A stretch of DNA of 44,009 nucleotides from Desulfobacteraceae bacterium (GTDB taxonomy: Bacteria; Desulfobacterota; Desulfobacteria; Desulfobacterales; Desulfosarcinaceae). The stretch is taken from contig QZKV01000019.1 in the NCBI GenBank assembly GCA_003599575.1, positions 1 through 44,009 of the forward strand, in the 5' to 3' direction. Positions 15,531 through 24,434 of this stretch are shown here, one piece after another (position 1 is the stretch's first letter; the number at the start of each line of letters is the position of its first letter). Under the pieces are notes generated by a model, which was not told the DNA's origin, did no database searches, and saw nothing but the letters and a program-made list of their open reading frames with translations. The position numbers were made by a program, and so were the translations under genes.

Positions 15531-18385
15531 ACCTCACCGACTACCAGGCAAAGTATTACGCCCATGAGCTGACACGCCGCTTCCCACCGGATAGTGTGGA
15601 AAAAGTCACGGTAGCGTTTGCTGGTGCCCAGGTAGACCTCAACCCTCATCAAATCGATGCAGCCCTGTTCGCATTCAAGTCGCCGCTTTCCAGAGGCGCG
15701 CTGCTGGCCGATGAGGTTGGGCTGGGCAAAACCATCGAGGCCGGTTTGGTGCTTTCGCAAAAATGGGCCGAGCGCAAACGACGCATCCTTATCATCACAC
15801 CCTCCAATCTGCGCAAACAGTGGTACCAGGAGCTGACTGAAAAGTTTTTTCTGCCTTGCCGGCTGCTGGAAACCAAATCTTACAATGCCGCTTCCAAACA
15901 AGGTACCCTGCGTCCTTTTGAAGCACCGGAAATTATCATTTGCTCCTACCATTTTGCCAAGAACAAGGCCGAGGACGTTCATTCGGTTCCCTGGGATCTG
16001 GTCGTGATCGACGAAGCCCATCGGCTGCGCAATGTCTATAAACCTTCCAACGTCATTGCCAACACACTCAAAATTGCGCTTGCCGGCAAGGACAAGCTTC
16101 TCCTTACCGCCACGCCGCTTCAGAATTCGTTGCTGGAGCTGTTCGGCTTGGTGAGCTTTATCGACGAGCACACCTTTGGCGACCTGAAAAGTTTCCGGGA
16201 ACAGTTTGCCAATCTCAGCCGGGAGCAGGTTTTCAATACCCTCAAAACACGGCTCAAGCCGGTTTGTCACCGCACCCTGCGCCGTCAGGTAATGCCTTAT
16301 ATAAAGTACACCCAACGCCTACCGATCCTCGAAAAATTCACCCCTGAAGAGAGCGAAGACAGGCTTTATCATCTAGTATCCGACTATCTGCGGCGCGACA
16401 ACCTTCAAGCGCTGCCGTCCGGCCAGCGTTCCCTGATGACGCTGGTCCTACGCAAATTGCTGGCCTCATCCACCTTTGCCATTGCCGGCGCAATGACAAC
16501 CATGGCCAACCGGCTGAGAGCCAAACTGCGCAGCGATGAATCCGCCGACTCCCTGGAAGAAGCAATGGACCAGGATTATGAGGCGCTTGCTACCATTGCC
16601 GATGAATGGGGCGAAGAGGAACCGGCTGAACGCCTTTCCAAGGCGGACCTGAAGGCCATCGAAAAGGAAATCGCCGATCTCGATGCCTTTACTCGGCTGT
16701 CCGCCTCTGTCGAACACAATGCCAAGGGACTGGCCTTGCTCAAGGCGCTGGATATTGCTTTTTCCAAGGCCGTCGAAATCGGCGCGGCCCAAAAAGCCGT
16801 CATCTTCACCGAATCGCGGCGTACCCAGGACTACTTGCTGCGCCTTTTGGCGGACAGCGCCTTTTCCGAAGGCATTGTCCTGTTCAATGGTTCCAACACC
16901 GATGAGCGTTCGAAACAAATCTATGCGGATTGGTTCGAACGGCACAAAGGCACGGACCGCGTGACCGGATCGCGAACAGCGGATATGCGTTCAGCCTTGG
17001 TGGATTACTTTCGGGAACAGGGGCGTATCCTGATCGCCACCGAGGCAGGCGCCGAGGGGATCAACCTGCAGTTCTGCTCGCTGGTGGTAAACTACGACCT
17101 GCCCTGGAACCCGCAGCGCATTGAACAACGCATCGGCCGCTGCCATCGCTACGGCCAGCACCATGATGTGGTGGTGGTCAATTTTCTGAACAGTAAAAAC
17201 GCTGCCGACATCAGGGTATTTGAGCTTCTGTCCGAAAAATTCAAGCTTTTCGAAGGCGTTTTCGGCGCCAGCGATGAGGTTTTGGGCGCCATTGAATCCG
17301 GTGTGGATTTTGAAAAACGCATCGCCGCCATCTATCAGCAATGCCGCAAACCAGACGAAATCCAAGCTGCCTTTGATGAGCTCCAGCGTGAATTAAGCCT
17401 GGAAATCAACGAGGCCATGACCCGCACGCGCCAGCAACTGCTGGAAAATTTTGACGACGAGGTCAGGGAAAAACTGCGGATTCGCGATGAGGCATCCAAA
17501 GCCTATCTCAACCATTTTGAACGTCTGCTGATGCAGCTGACCCGGCATGAACTCAACGGATACGCCGAATTCATCACAGAGGGGGGCTTCCGCCTGATTT
17601 CCCAGCCCTTTGCAGGGGTGGGTGACAAAGTACCATTGGGCCTTTACGAATTGCCGCGCCGCTCCGGCGAAGCCCATCTATACCGACTCAGCCATCCATT
17701 GGCGGAGGCCATTGTCGCCCGGGCAAAAACACGCCGGTTGCCTTTGGCTGAAATCCGCTTCGACTATGGGCGGCATGACGGCAAAATCTCAACTCTGGAG
17801 CCTTTCATCGGACAATCCGGTTGGCTGAATGCCTGGGTTCACACCGTGGAATCATTGGATCAGGTCGAAGATCACCTCATCCTCGCGGCCATCACCGATC
17901 ACGGGCGTCCCTTGGATGAAAAGACAGCAGCCCGATTGCTCAGTCTTCCGGGCGACGTTGTCGGGACGATAGCCCAGCCACAGACCAACGGTGCCCTGCA
18001 GGCGATTTTACAGAAACGCCAGGCTTTGATCCAAAAAGAGATATCCGAGCGTAACGCCCGCTTTTTCGAGGCCGAAGCCGACAAGCTGGACGGCTGGGCC
18101 GATGATCTTAAAATCGGCCTGGAACGCGAGATCAAGGAACTGGACCGGCAAATCAAAGAGGCCCGCCGAGCCGCCACCGCCGCACTGACCTTGGAAGAAA
18201 AGCTGGCTGGCCAGAAACAAATCAAGGCCCTGGAAGCCCAACGCAACCAGAAACGACGATCCCTTTTCGACGCCCAGGACGAAGTGGATCGTCAGCGGGA
18301 GAAATTGATCGCGACGATTGAAGGTAAGTTGCAGCAAAAAACGCAACTCACTTCGCTCTTCGAAATTCGATGGAGGCTGATATGA
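15527..18385 (+). CDS. SNF2/DEAD-type helicase of the defence operon
   Basis: This encodes 952 aa from a TTG start at 15527, chosen because an AGGGGAAG site lies 8 bases upstream and homology-like sequence begins at LTDYQAKYYAHEL. Motif I is ADEVGLGKTIEAG (K68) and motif II is VVIDEAHRLRN (D162-H165). Motif III-like LLLTATPLQNSLLELF and the C-terminal helicase signature ATEAGAEGINLQF, then RIEQRIGRCHRYGQ, are typical of SNF2/RapA-like translocases. The C-terminal ~250 residues contain long charged helices (LEREIKELDRQIKEARRAAT), probably a coiled coil. No nuclease motif is seen. It overlaps the AIPR gene by four bases. A DNA-translocating motor in the defence complex is the likely role. Confidence 0.88.
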   Translation: MNLTDYQAKYYAHELTRRFPPDSVEKVTVAFAGAQVDLNPHQIDAALFAFKSPLSRGALLADEVGLGKTIEAGLVLSQKWAERKRRILIITPSNLRKQWYQELTEKFFLPCRLLETKSYNAASKQGTLRPFEAPEIIICSYHFAKNKAEDVHSVPWDLVVIDEAHRLRNVYKPSNVIANTLKIALAGKDKLLLTATPLQNSLLELFGLVSFIDEHTFGDLKSFREQFANLSREQVFNTLKTRLKPVCHRTLRRQVMPYIKYTQRLPILEKFTPEESEDRLYHLVSDYLRRDNLQALPSGQRSLMTLVLRKLLASSTFAIAGAMTTMANRLRAKLRSDESADSLEEAMDQDYEALATIADEWGEEEPAERLSKADLKAIEKEIADLDAFTRLSASVEHNAKGLALLKALDIAFSKAVEIGAAQKAVIFTESRRTQDYLLRLLADSAFSEGIVLFNGSNTDERSKQIYADWFERHKGTDRVTGSRTADMRSALVDYFREQGRILIATEAGAEGINLQFCSLVVNYDLPWNPQRIEQRIGRCHRYGQHHDVVVVNFLNSKNAADIRVFELLSEKFKLFEGVFGASDEVLGAIESGVDFEKRIAAIYQQCRKPDEIQAAFDELQRELSLEINEAMTRTRQQLLENFDDEVREKLRIRDEASKAYLNHFERLLMQLTRHELNGYAEFITEGGFRLISQPFAGVGDKVPLGLYELPRRSGEAHLYRLSHPLAEAIVARAKTRRLPLAEIRFDYGRHDGKISTLEPFIGQSGWLNAWVHTVESLDQVEDHLILAAITDHGRPLDEKTAARLLSLPGDVVGTIAQPQTNGALQAILQKRQALIQKEISERNARFFEAEADKLDGWADDLKIGLEREIKELDRQIKEARRAATAALTLEEKLAGQKQIKALEAQRNQKRRSLFDAQDEVDRQREKLIATIEGKLQQKTQLTSLFEIRWRLI

Positions 18386-20169
18386 TAGTCGAAACCCCCA
18401 TCGAAATGCTTCAACTGCCTGAACAGTTGCGAAATAGGTTCGCGGGGAAACTCCCTGAGGCAGCATCCGGCACTCCACAGGAGCGTGAAAGAAATTTTCT
18501 GTCACGGGCATTGGCTGCTTACGCCATTCACAAACTGAGTGGCGCGGAATTGGATGGGGCTGCCGCTGCAGTCGTCGATGGAGGAGGAGATGGCGGCATT
18601 GACGCGATTTTCCATTCCGCCACGGCCAATACCTTATGGATCGCTCAAGCAAAATTCATCTCAACAGGTCGTGGTGAACCCGAACTGGGAGATGTGACCA
18701 AGTTCAAGACCGGCTTGGAAAATCTCATGCAGGGCAACTTCGACGCCTTTCGGTCCAACACGCTTTGGAATCGCGTGCTTCCGCAAATCCAGTCGGTCTT
18801 TGAGCGCGGCGGCTTGCAGGTCCGCGCCATCCTTGTGTATACCGGTATCAATCTCGTCTCTGAGGACAGAAAACGGCTGTTCGAAGACCTTAAACGCCGC
18901 TTTTCAGCAGAATCGGATTATTTTGATATCCTGATTTGCAATCTCACGACAGTTCATGACTGGTTGATCGGCCTTGACCAAGGCCCCGGCATACCCAAAG
19001 CTGAATTGACCCTGATGAAACCTGGTTGGATCAGGGAACCCTATGAAACGATTTTCGGCATCATCCCGCTCAGAGAGATTGCCGGACTCTATACGCTGCA
19101 CGGCAAGCGGCTGATTGCAGCAAACATAAGGGCATACAAAGGCCGCACGGAAGTCAACGATCAAATCCTTGAAACCGTGCGCGAAGAACCACAGCATTTT
19201 TTCTATCTGAACAACGGATTGACCGCCTTTTGTGAACGTCTTGAGGTTCACAATCTCGATCGCGCCAATGTTGAGGCTAAACGTATTACGGTATACGGCC
19301 TATCTATTGTCAACGGCGCACAGACGCTTGGTTCCCTGGCCAATTATTTTACAGAATTGCCTGCGGCTACACCCCCGGGTTTCGCGTTCTTAAAAATTAT
19401 TTCGCTTGAGCGTTGTTTTAACGATCGTGAATTTGCCGAACGGATCACCCGCAGTACCAACCTGCAAAACCAGATCGGCTCACGAGATTTCGTTGCCTTG
19501 GATGAACAGCAGGAAACGATTGCCAATCAGCTCATGCTGACCGGCGTCGCCTATCATTATAAAACGGATGTTGAGCGGTCGGCACCAGATGAGACCAACT
19601 TCTCGTTGGAAGAAGCTACAACGGCCTGTGCCTGCCTGGACCAGCACGGCGACTGTGATTTTTGCACGAGGGTGCTGGCTAACCGGCAATCCCTCTGGTC
19701 CATGGAGGAGATCTATCCACCCGAAGAACTGATGCGTAGCAGATACACCAGGGTTTTTCGCCCGGATCGATCCGCACGAACTGTTTGGCGTGCAGTTCAA
19801 ACCCAACGGTTGGTGATTGCAATCATGCAAGACAGCGCCCGGGCCGAGAGCGGTATCAGAAAGACTTTTTTTGAAAACGCACGCTGGCTGGTGCTCAATT
19901 TGGTTTTTCTCAAACTCCGTTACGAAAATGGGGCAGAACTCACCTTATCCCAAGAGGAGAAGGACCAAATCACAAGGATAACCATTGAGATCGCCGAGGC
20001 GCTATGGCGTGCATGCGAAGCGCTTGGCTTTATAACACGAAGAACGGATGTACAACCCGGCTATGATGTTCACGAGCAGCCGCGGCATTTTCGGTCCATC
20101 TTCAGTGCGGCAGCCGATTGCCAGCAGCTTCGCGCCAAAGCGCTATCTTTATTGGCCCAGGCGGTGTAG
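18382..20169 (+). CDS. AIPR-family protein (abortive infection phage resistance)
   Basis: This encodes 595 aa from the ATG at 18382, which has GGAGG 5 bases upstream; the stop of the helicase overlaps it (ATGA). The AIPR signature is seen as HFFYLNNGLTAFCERLE, then ITVYGLSIVNGAQTLGSLAN, followed by RITRSTNLQNQIGSRDFVALDE. The N-terminal part has GGGDGGIDAIF and LWIAQAKFIS, which could be a restriction-endonuclease-like fold (D...QAK), though I cannot confirm a nuclease. AIPR proteins occur in phage-resistance loci, sometimes with Z1 or helicase partners. The residues C-x-CLDQHGDCDFC (around 410-425) may bind metal. It forms part of the operon between helicase and ATPase. Confidence 0.82.
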   Translation: MIVETPIEMLQLPEQLRNRFAGKLPEAASGTPQERERNFLSRALAAYAIHKLSGAELDGAAAAVVDGGGDGGIDAIFHSATANTLWIAQAKFISTGRGEPELGDVTKFKTGLENLMQGNFDAFRSNTLWNRVLPQIQSVFERGGLQVRAILVYTGINLVSEDRKRLFEDLKRRFSAESDYFDILICNLTTVHDWLIGLDQGPGIPKAELTLMKPGWIREPYETIFGIIPLREIAGLYTLHGKRLIAANIRAYKGRTEVNDQILETVREEPQHFFYLNNGLTAFCERLEVHNLDRANVEAKRITVYGLSIVNGAQTLGSLANYFTELPAATPPGFAFLKIISLERCFNDREFAERITRSTNLQNQIGSRDFVALDEQQETIANQLMLTGVAYHYKTDVERSAPDETNFSLEEATTACACLDQHGDCDFCTRVLANRQSLWSMEEIYPPEELMRSRYTRVFRPDRSARTVWRAVQTQRLVIAIMQDSARAESGIRKTFFENARWLVLNLVFLKLRYENGAELTLSQEEKDQITRITIEIAEALWRACEALGFITRRTDVQPGYDVHEQPRHFRSIFSAAADCQQLRAKALSLLAQAV

Positions 20170-20185
20170 GCAAATGGAGGTTAGA

Positions 20186-20422
20186 ATGAAAACGCCGGAT
20201 CAGGCAGTAGCAGACAGAATCCTTGAAGAATTCAGGAAAAAGCAAATGCTTTCTGAAAAAGGCCTTCGCAGCATCAGCCATTCATTACCGACCGGATCGC
20301 TGAAAGCTGAAGATTGGCGTTTGCTGTTTGAAACAGACCGTTTGGAGAAAGAGACGGACCATGGCGGTGAAAGTCAACAAAATCAGCATGCAGGGATTTC
20401 GCGGGGCGACGGCGCCCATTGA
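20186..20422 (+). CDS. 78-aa small defence-operon protein
   Basis: ATG at 20186 with TGGAGG at 20175-20180. The N-terminus is helical (TPDQAVADRILEEFRKKQML), then SEKGLRSISHSLPTGSLKAE, and the tail is polar. It overlaps the start of the SMC-like ATPase by about 60 bases, with the last 20 residues translated from shared DNA. I know no function. The position directly before the ATPase suggests a small regulator, adaptor or antitoxin of that protein. Confidence 0.65.
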   Translation: MKTPDQAVADRILEEFRKKQMLSEKGLRSISHSLPTGSLKAEDWRLLFETDRLEKETDHGGESQQNQHAGISRGDGAH

Positions 20423-22727
20423 GATCCCCCTGGATACAACCAAGCCCGTGATCCTGATTTTCGGTGAAAACGGTACCGGCAAATCCACCATCGCCGATGC
20501 CTTTGACTTCGTATGCAATTGCGGATTGGGATCGCTGGAAGAGCGCAGCCTGGCGGGTCAAAAAAAAGGCTATGTTGCGGCGCTTGGTGGAACCTCAAAC
20601 AATCCTAAGGTGGCGCTTTCCACCTCAAACGGAAATTTCACCGCATCAATGGCCCGCACAGGTCCAACCGTTTCCCCTGAAAGGGGCTGCCCGGATGCGC
20701 GTATCCTCAGACGCAGCAATATCCTTAAATTGCTGAACGCCCAACCCAAGCAACGCTTTGATGAACTAAAGGCGTTCATCACGGTTCCGGGCATCGAAAA
20801 ATCGGAAAATGCGTTACGAGATGCCCACCGAAATATCAAGGCCGATGTAGGCGAGACTGTTCGGGCGTATACCCAAGCAAGGGCTGAATTGGACAAGTTT
20901 TGGGCTGCCGAAGGCAAGCCCGGTAAAGATCCCCTGCAATGGGCGCAGGCTGAAGCCAGAAAAAAGGTTGCGGAATTAGAAAGCGTCATTGATTCAATCG
21001 ATACAATCACCGAACACTTCAGGGATACTGACACATCGATGCGTTCCCTCGAACTCGTCGAAGAGGCGTTATCGAATGCACGAAGCGCCCAGGAAAGCGC
21101 CCAGCAGGCGCAACAAAAAGTGGAAGCTGAACAACCCAAGGTGGACGCACCACTGCTCAAGCTGCTTCAGGATGCAAAGTCTTTCATTTCCGGCAAAAAG
21201 CCAGGACAGTGCCCGGTCTGCGAACAGCAGGTCGAACCATATGCACTATCCGCCCGACTAGATGAGCGTTTGTCTGAGATGAGCGGGCTTTCCTCGGTTG
21301 TGAGGGCCGTAGCCCAGGCCACGCATGATGTTAAAGGAAAAGAAGCAGTCGTTGCACAGGCGCGGAAATCATTCATTGAGAAATCCAGCGCTCTTGCCAA
21401 GACCCTGAAAGAGAGCAGTTTAAAGGAAATTGACGCGTTAAAGATCGAATGGTCTGAGTTTCAAAACCTGTTGGTCCCCGAAGAATACACAGCAGACCAT
21501 GAAAAGAAGGCACGCGACTTTTTAATAGCGGTGCAGTCGTGCCGCCAGCCCCTTGAAGCCTCCAAACAAACCTTCCAGAAGTCAATCAATCAGCGCAATG
21601 CCGTCAAAGGACATCTGGAAATCCATGCCGAAAAACTTCAGGCCGCCAAGGAGCTGACCCAGTTATCCCAAAAGCTTGAGAAAGCAGTGGAAATAGTATC
21701 CAGACAACGCAAAAACTATGTGGAAGAGATTCTGGCGGCGATTTCCGGAGAAGTTGAACGGCTCTATACAGCACTTCATCCCGGCGAAGGCATCGGCAAG
21801 GTGCGTTTCTATCTCAAAGATAAAGGTATCGGGTCGTTGGAGTTTTTCGCCAATTTCCTCGACATCCCCGATGTTCCGCCCCAGGCTTACTACAGCGAAT
21901 CCCACCTGGACACGCTGGGCATTTGCGTTTTTATAGCGCTTTCGAAATATTTTATTACGGAAGACACGATCATTATCCTCGACGACGTTGTGACCTCAGT
22001 GGACGGCCCGCACCTGGACCGGTTCATGACCCTGCTGCACGCGGAAGCCGGAAACTTCAACCAAGTCATTGTGACCACCCATTATCGCCCCTGGCGGGAC
22101 CGTTACCGCTGGGCCAAGGGACCGACCGCCAACATCCAGGTTATTGAACTCGGCCCATGGACCCTGAAAAACGGCCTTCAACTCGGATATTTCATGACTG
22201 CACTGGAAGAATTGAAAGCCGCTTTTACCCAGCCAGTTTGGGACCGACAGGCAGTTGCCTCCAAGGCAGGAATTGTGTTGGAATCCATGCTCGATTTTTT
22301 GACATTGAAATACCGCTGCTCGGTGCCGCGCAATGCTCGCAATGAATATACTTTGGGGGACCTGGCCATCGGCATCGATGCCAAGCTGTCCAAGACGCTC
22401 TGCTGCCGTCTGCCGTCCGGCGATAGTGGTGATAAGGTCGAGCTTGTGCTCAAACCGTTAATAGATGCCGCCACCAGCGCCCATTGGGTTCGCAACTGCG
22501 TGGGCTGTCATCTTCATGAACTGGGTAGCGAAATTTCTGACAGCGATATTCGCGGATTTGGCCAAGACGTTATCTCTCTGGCGGATACCCTGATTTGCGA
22601 ATCCTGCAAAGTGCTGCCTTCCCGCCGGCCTTCGGGCAGTCATTGGCAATGCGCTTGCGGCAATCTTGAACTTCATCCTCTGGTCAAACAGGGGGCAGAC
22701 CCACGGAATGTTGCTGATGAATTCTAA
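20361..22727 (+). CDS. Zinc-hook SMC/RloC-like ATPase with possible C-terminal HEPN and zinc ribbon
   Basis: This encodes 788 aa. Walker A is GENGTGKS (residues 35-42). Coiled coils flank a Rad50-type zinc hook, CPVC (C284, C287). The ABC signature YYSESHLDTLG and Walker B IIILDDVVTS (D541) follow. After the ATPase head, residues ~590-740 form a helical domain ending with RNCVGCH (R711, N712, H717), matching the R-x4-6-H motif of HEPN RNases with the usual polar residue after Arg. A zinc ribbon closes the protein (C746, C749, C764, C766). ATPase plus zinc hook plus HEPN is the layout of RloC, a phage-responsive anticodon nuclease. The HEPN call is inference from motif and position. The gene overlaps the methyltransferase start by 11 bases. 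Confidence 0.78.
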   Translation: MAVKVNKISMQGFRGATAPIEIPLDTTKPVILIFGENGTGKSTIADAFDFVCNCGLGSLEERSLAGQKKGYVAALGGTSNNPKVALSTSNGNFTASMARTGPTVSPERGCPDARILRRSNILKLLNAQPKQRFDELKAFITVPGIEKSENALRDAHRNIKADVGETVRAYTQARAELDKFWAAEGKPGKDPLQWAQAEARKKVAELESVIDSIDTITEHFRDTDTSMRSLELVEEALSNARSAQESAQQAQQKVEAEQPKVDAPLLKLLQDAKSFISGKKPGQCPVCEQQVEPYALSARLDERLSEMSGLSSVVRAVAQATHDVKGKEAVVAQARKSFIEKSSALAKTLKESSLKEIDALKIEWSEFQNLLVPEEYTADHEKKARDFLIAVQSCRQPLEASKQTFQKSINQRNAVKGHLEIHAEKLQAAKELTQLSQKLEKAVEIVSRQRKNYVEEILAAISGEVERLYTALHPGEGIGKVRFYLKDKGIGSLEFFANFLDIPDVPPQAYYSESHLDTLGICVFIALSKYFITEDTIIILDDVVTSVDGPHLDRFMTLLHAEAGNFNQVIVTTHYRPWRDRYRWAKGPTANIQVIELGPWTLKNGLQLGYFMTALEELKAAFTQPVWDRQAVASKAGIVLESMLDFLTLKYRCSVPRNARNEYTLGDLAIGIDAKLSKTLCCRLPSGDSGDKVELVLKPLIDAATSAHWVRNCVGCHLHELGSEISDSDIRGFGQDVISLADTLICESCKVLPSRRPSGSHWQCACGNLELHPLVKQGADPRNVADEF

Positions 22728-24348
22728 ACCAAAACTGGAGCTCACCTGGATCGGGAAAGAGAATCGACCAAAGCTTGAGCCGCGCATTTTGCTGGGAGAT
22801 CCTGAAAAATCTTATCACGCTATGCATAAGGTAACGGATAAAGATATTTTCGACAATCGGTTGATCTTTGGCGACAACCTATTGGCGTTGAAGGCATTAG
22901 GGCAGGAATTTACAGGAAAGATTAAATGTGTGTTTATTGATCCACCATACAATACTGGTAGTGCCTTTAATCACTACGACGATGGGTTGGAGCATTCGTT
23001 GTGGCTGTCGCTTATGCGCGACCGACTGGAAATTATCCGAAGGTTATTGTCGGATGAGGGATCTCTCTGGATTACAATTGATGATAACGAGGCTCATTAC
23101 CTAAAGGTTTTGTGTGATGAAGTTTTGGGGCGTAGTAATTTTATTACTAATGTTATCTGGCAAAAAATTTTTGCTCCAAAAAGTAGCGCTCGTCACCTGT
23201 CTGTGAACCATGACCATATTTTATTGTATGCGAAAAACTCAGAAATGTGGCAACGCAATCTCCAACCGCGAACTGAATTTCAAGATAACCGTTACAAGAA
23301 CCCCGATAATGATAAACGTGGACCATGGATTTCTGACCAACTCACGGCAAGAAACCCATACAGCAAAGGCTTGTATCCTGTCACTTGTCCTTCTGGCCGT
23401 GTTATCGAAGGGCCGCCTAAGGGAAGATATTGGGCAATATCACCCGACAAATTTAAAGAACTTGATTCAGAAAATCGAATATGGTGGGGAGCTCGGGGAA
23501 ATAATATGCCGCGTTTGAAGCGCTTCTTATCAGAAGTTCAGGACGGCGTGGTTCCTCAAACAATTTGGCTTCATGGAGATGTCGGGAATACACAAGAAGC
23601 TAAAAAGGAAATTCTTTCTTATGCCACAGGTGTCGAAGATGTTTTTCAAACTCCAAAACCAGAGCGTCTTCTCCAACGAATTCTTGAAATTGGCTCAAAT
23701 CTCGGTGACCTGATCCTCGACTCCTTCGCCGGATCAGGCACAACCGGCGCCGTAGCCCACAAAATGGGCCGCCGCTGGATCATGGTTGAATTGGGCGAGC
23801 ATTGCCACACCCACATTATCCCACGCCTGAAAAAGGTGATCGACGGCGAGGATCCCGGCGGCATCACCAAGGCCGTCAACTGGAAAGGCGGCGGAGGGTT
23901 CCGCTATTACCGCCTGGCGCCATCGCTGCTGGAAAAGGACAAGTGGGGCAACTGGGTGATCAACAAGACTTACAACGCCGCCATGCTGGCCGAGGCTCTG
24001 TGCAAGCTGGAGGGGTTCACCTATGCGCCCAGCGATGCGATCTACTGGCAGCACGGCTATTCTACGGAGCAGGATTTTATTTACGTGACCACGGCCAACC
24101 TGACCCACGACCAGCTCCAGCAGCTTGCCGACGAGGTGGGGCCGGACCGGAGCCTGCTGGTGCTCTGCACAGCTTTTCGTGCTCGGGCCGACCGCTATCC
24201 CAACCTGACGGTCAAGAAAATCCCCAGGGCGGTTTTGGCTCGCTGCGAATGGGGCCATGACGACTACAGCCTGCGGGTGGAGAACCTGCCCCACGCGCCG
24301 CCGCCCAAGGGGCAGATGGATTTGTTTGATGAGGTGGAGCAGGGCTGA
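22717..24348 (+). CDS. Beta-class adenine DNA methyltransferase (type III Mod-like)
   Basis: This encodes 543 aa from the ATG at 22717 (others at 22708 and upstream are possible). Catalytic motif IV is DPPYNTGSAF (D75-Y78), motif order is IV before I, and motif I/SAM binding is DSFAGSGTTGA (D335). This is the beta-class order used by type III Mod and many orphan N6-adenine methyltransferases. The central region (~130-320) should be the target-recognition part. Base composition is odd: from about 22800 to 23700 the gene is visibly AT-rich with different codon use, then abruptly GC-rich from motif I onward, which suggests segment replacement. It presumably protects host DNA from the Res-like nuclease at 25495. 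It overlaps the upstream ATPase gene by 11 bases. Confidence 0.9.
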   Translation: MNSKPKLELTWIGKENRPKLEPRILLGDPEKSYHAMHKVTDKDIFDNRLIFGDNLLALKALGQEFTGKIKCVFIDPPYNTGSAFNHYDDGLEHSLWLSLMRDRLEIIRRLLSDEGSLWITIDDNEAHYLKVLCDEVLGRSNFITNVIWQKIFAPKSSARHLSVNHDHILLYAKNSEMWQRNLQPRTEFQDNRYKNPDNDKRGPWISDQLTARNPYSKGLYPVTCPSGRVIEGPPKGRYWAISPDKFKELDSENRIWWGARGNNMPRLKRFLSEVQDGVVPQTIWLHGDVGNTQEAKKEILSYATGVEDVFQTPKPERLLQRILEIGSNLGDLILDSFAGSGTTGAVAHKMGRRWIMVELGEHCHTHIIPRLKKVIDGEDPGGITKAVNWKGGGGFRYYRLAPSLLEKDKWGNWVINKTYNAAMLAEALCKLEGFTYAPSDAIYWQHGYSTEQDFIYVTTANLTHDQLQQLADEVGPDRSLLVLCTAFRARADRYPNLTVKKIPRAVLARCEWGHDDYSLRVENLPHAPPPKGQMDLFDEVEQG

Positions 24349-24401
24349 TGGATATGTCCTTTACAAGACTAAACAATACGAGCAGGTCTGCAAAGTAACT
24401 G

Positions 24402-24416
24402 CCGAGGAATCCTCGG
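24402..24416. promoter_or_regulatory. Short hairpin between methyltransferase and DUF1016 genes
   Basis: CCGAGG, loop AAT, CCTCGG: a perfect 6-bp stem in the only real gap (86 bases) of the operon. No T-run follows, so it is more likely an mRNA processing or attenuation structure than a terminator. Confidence 0.25.
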
Positions 24417-24434
24417 AAGTTCAAAAGGTAAACC

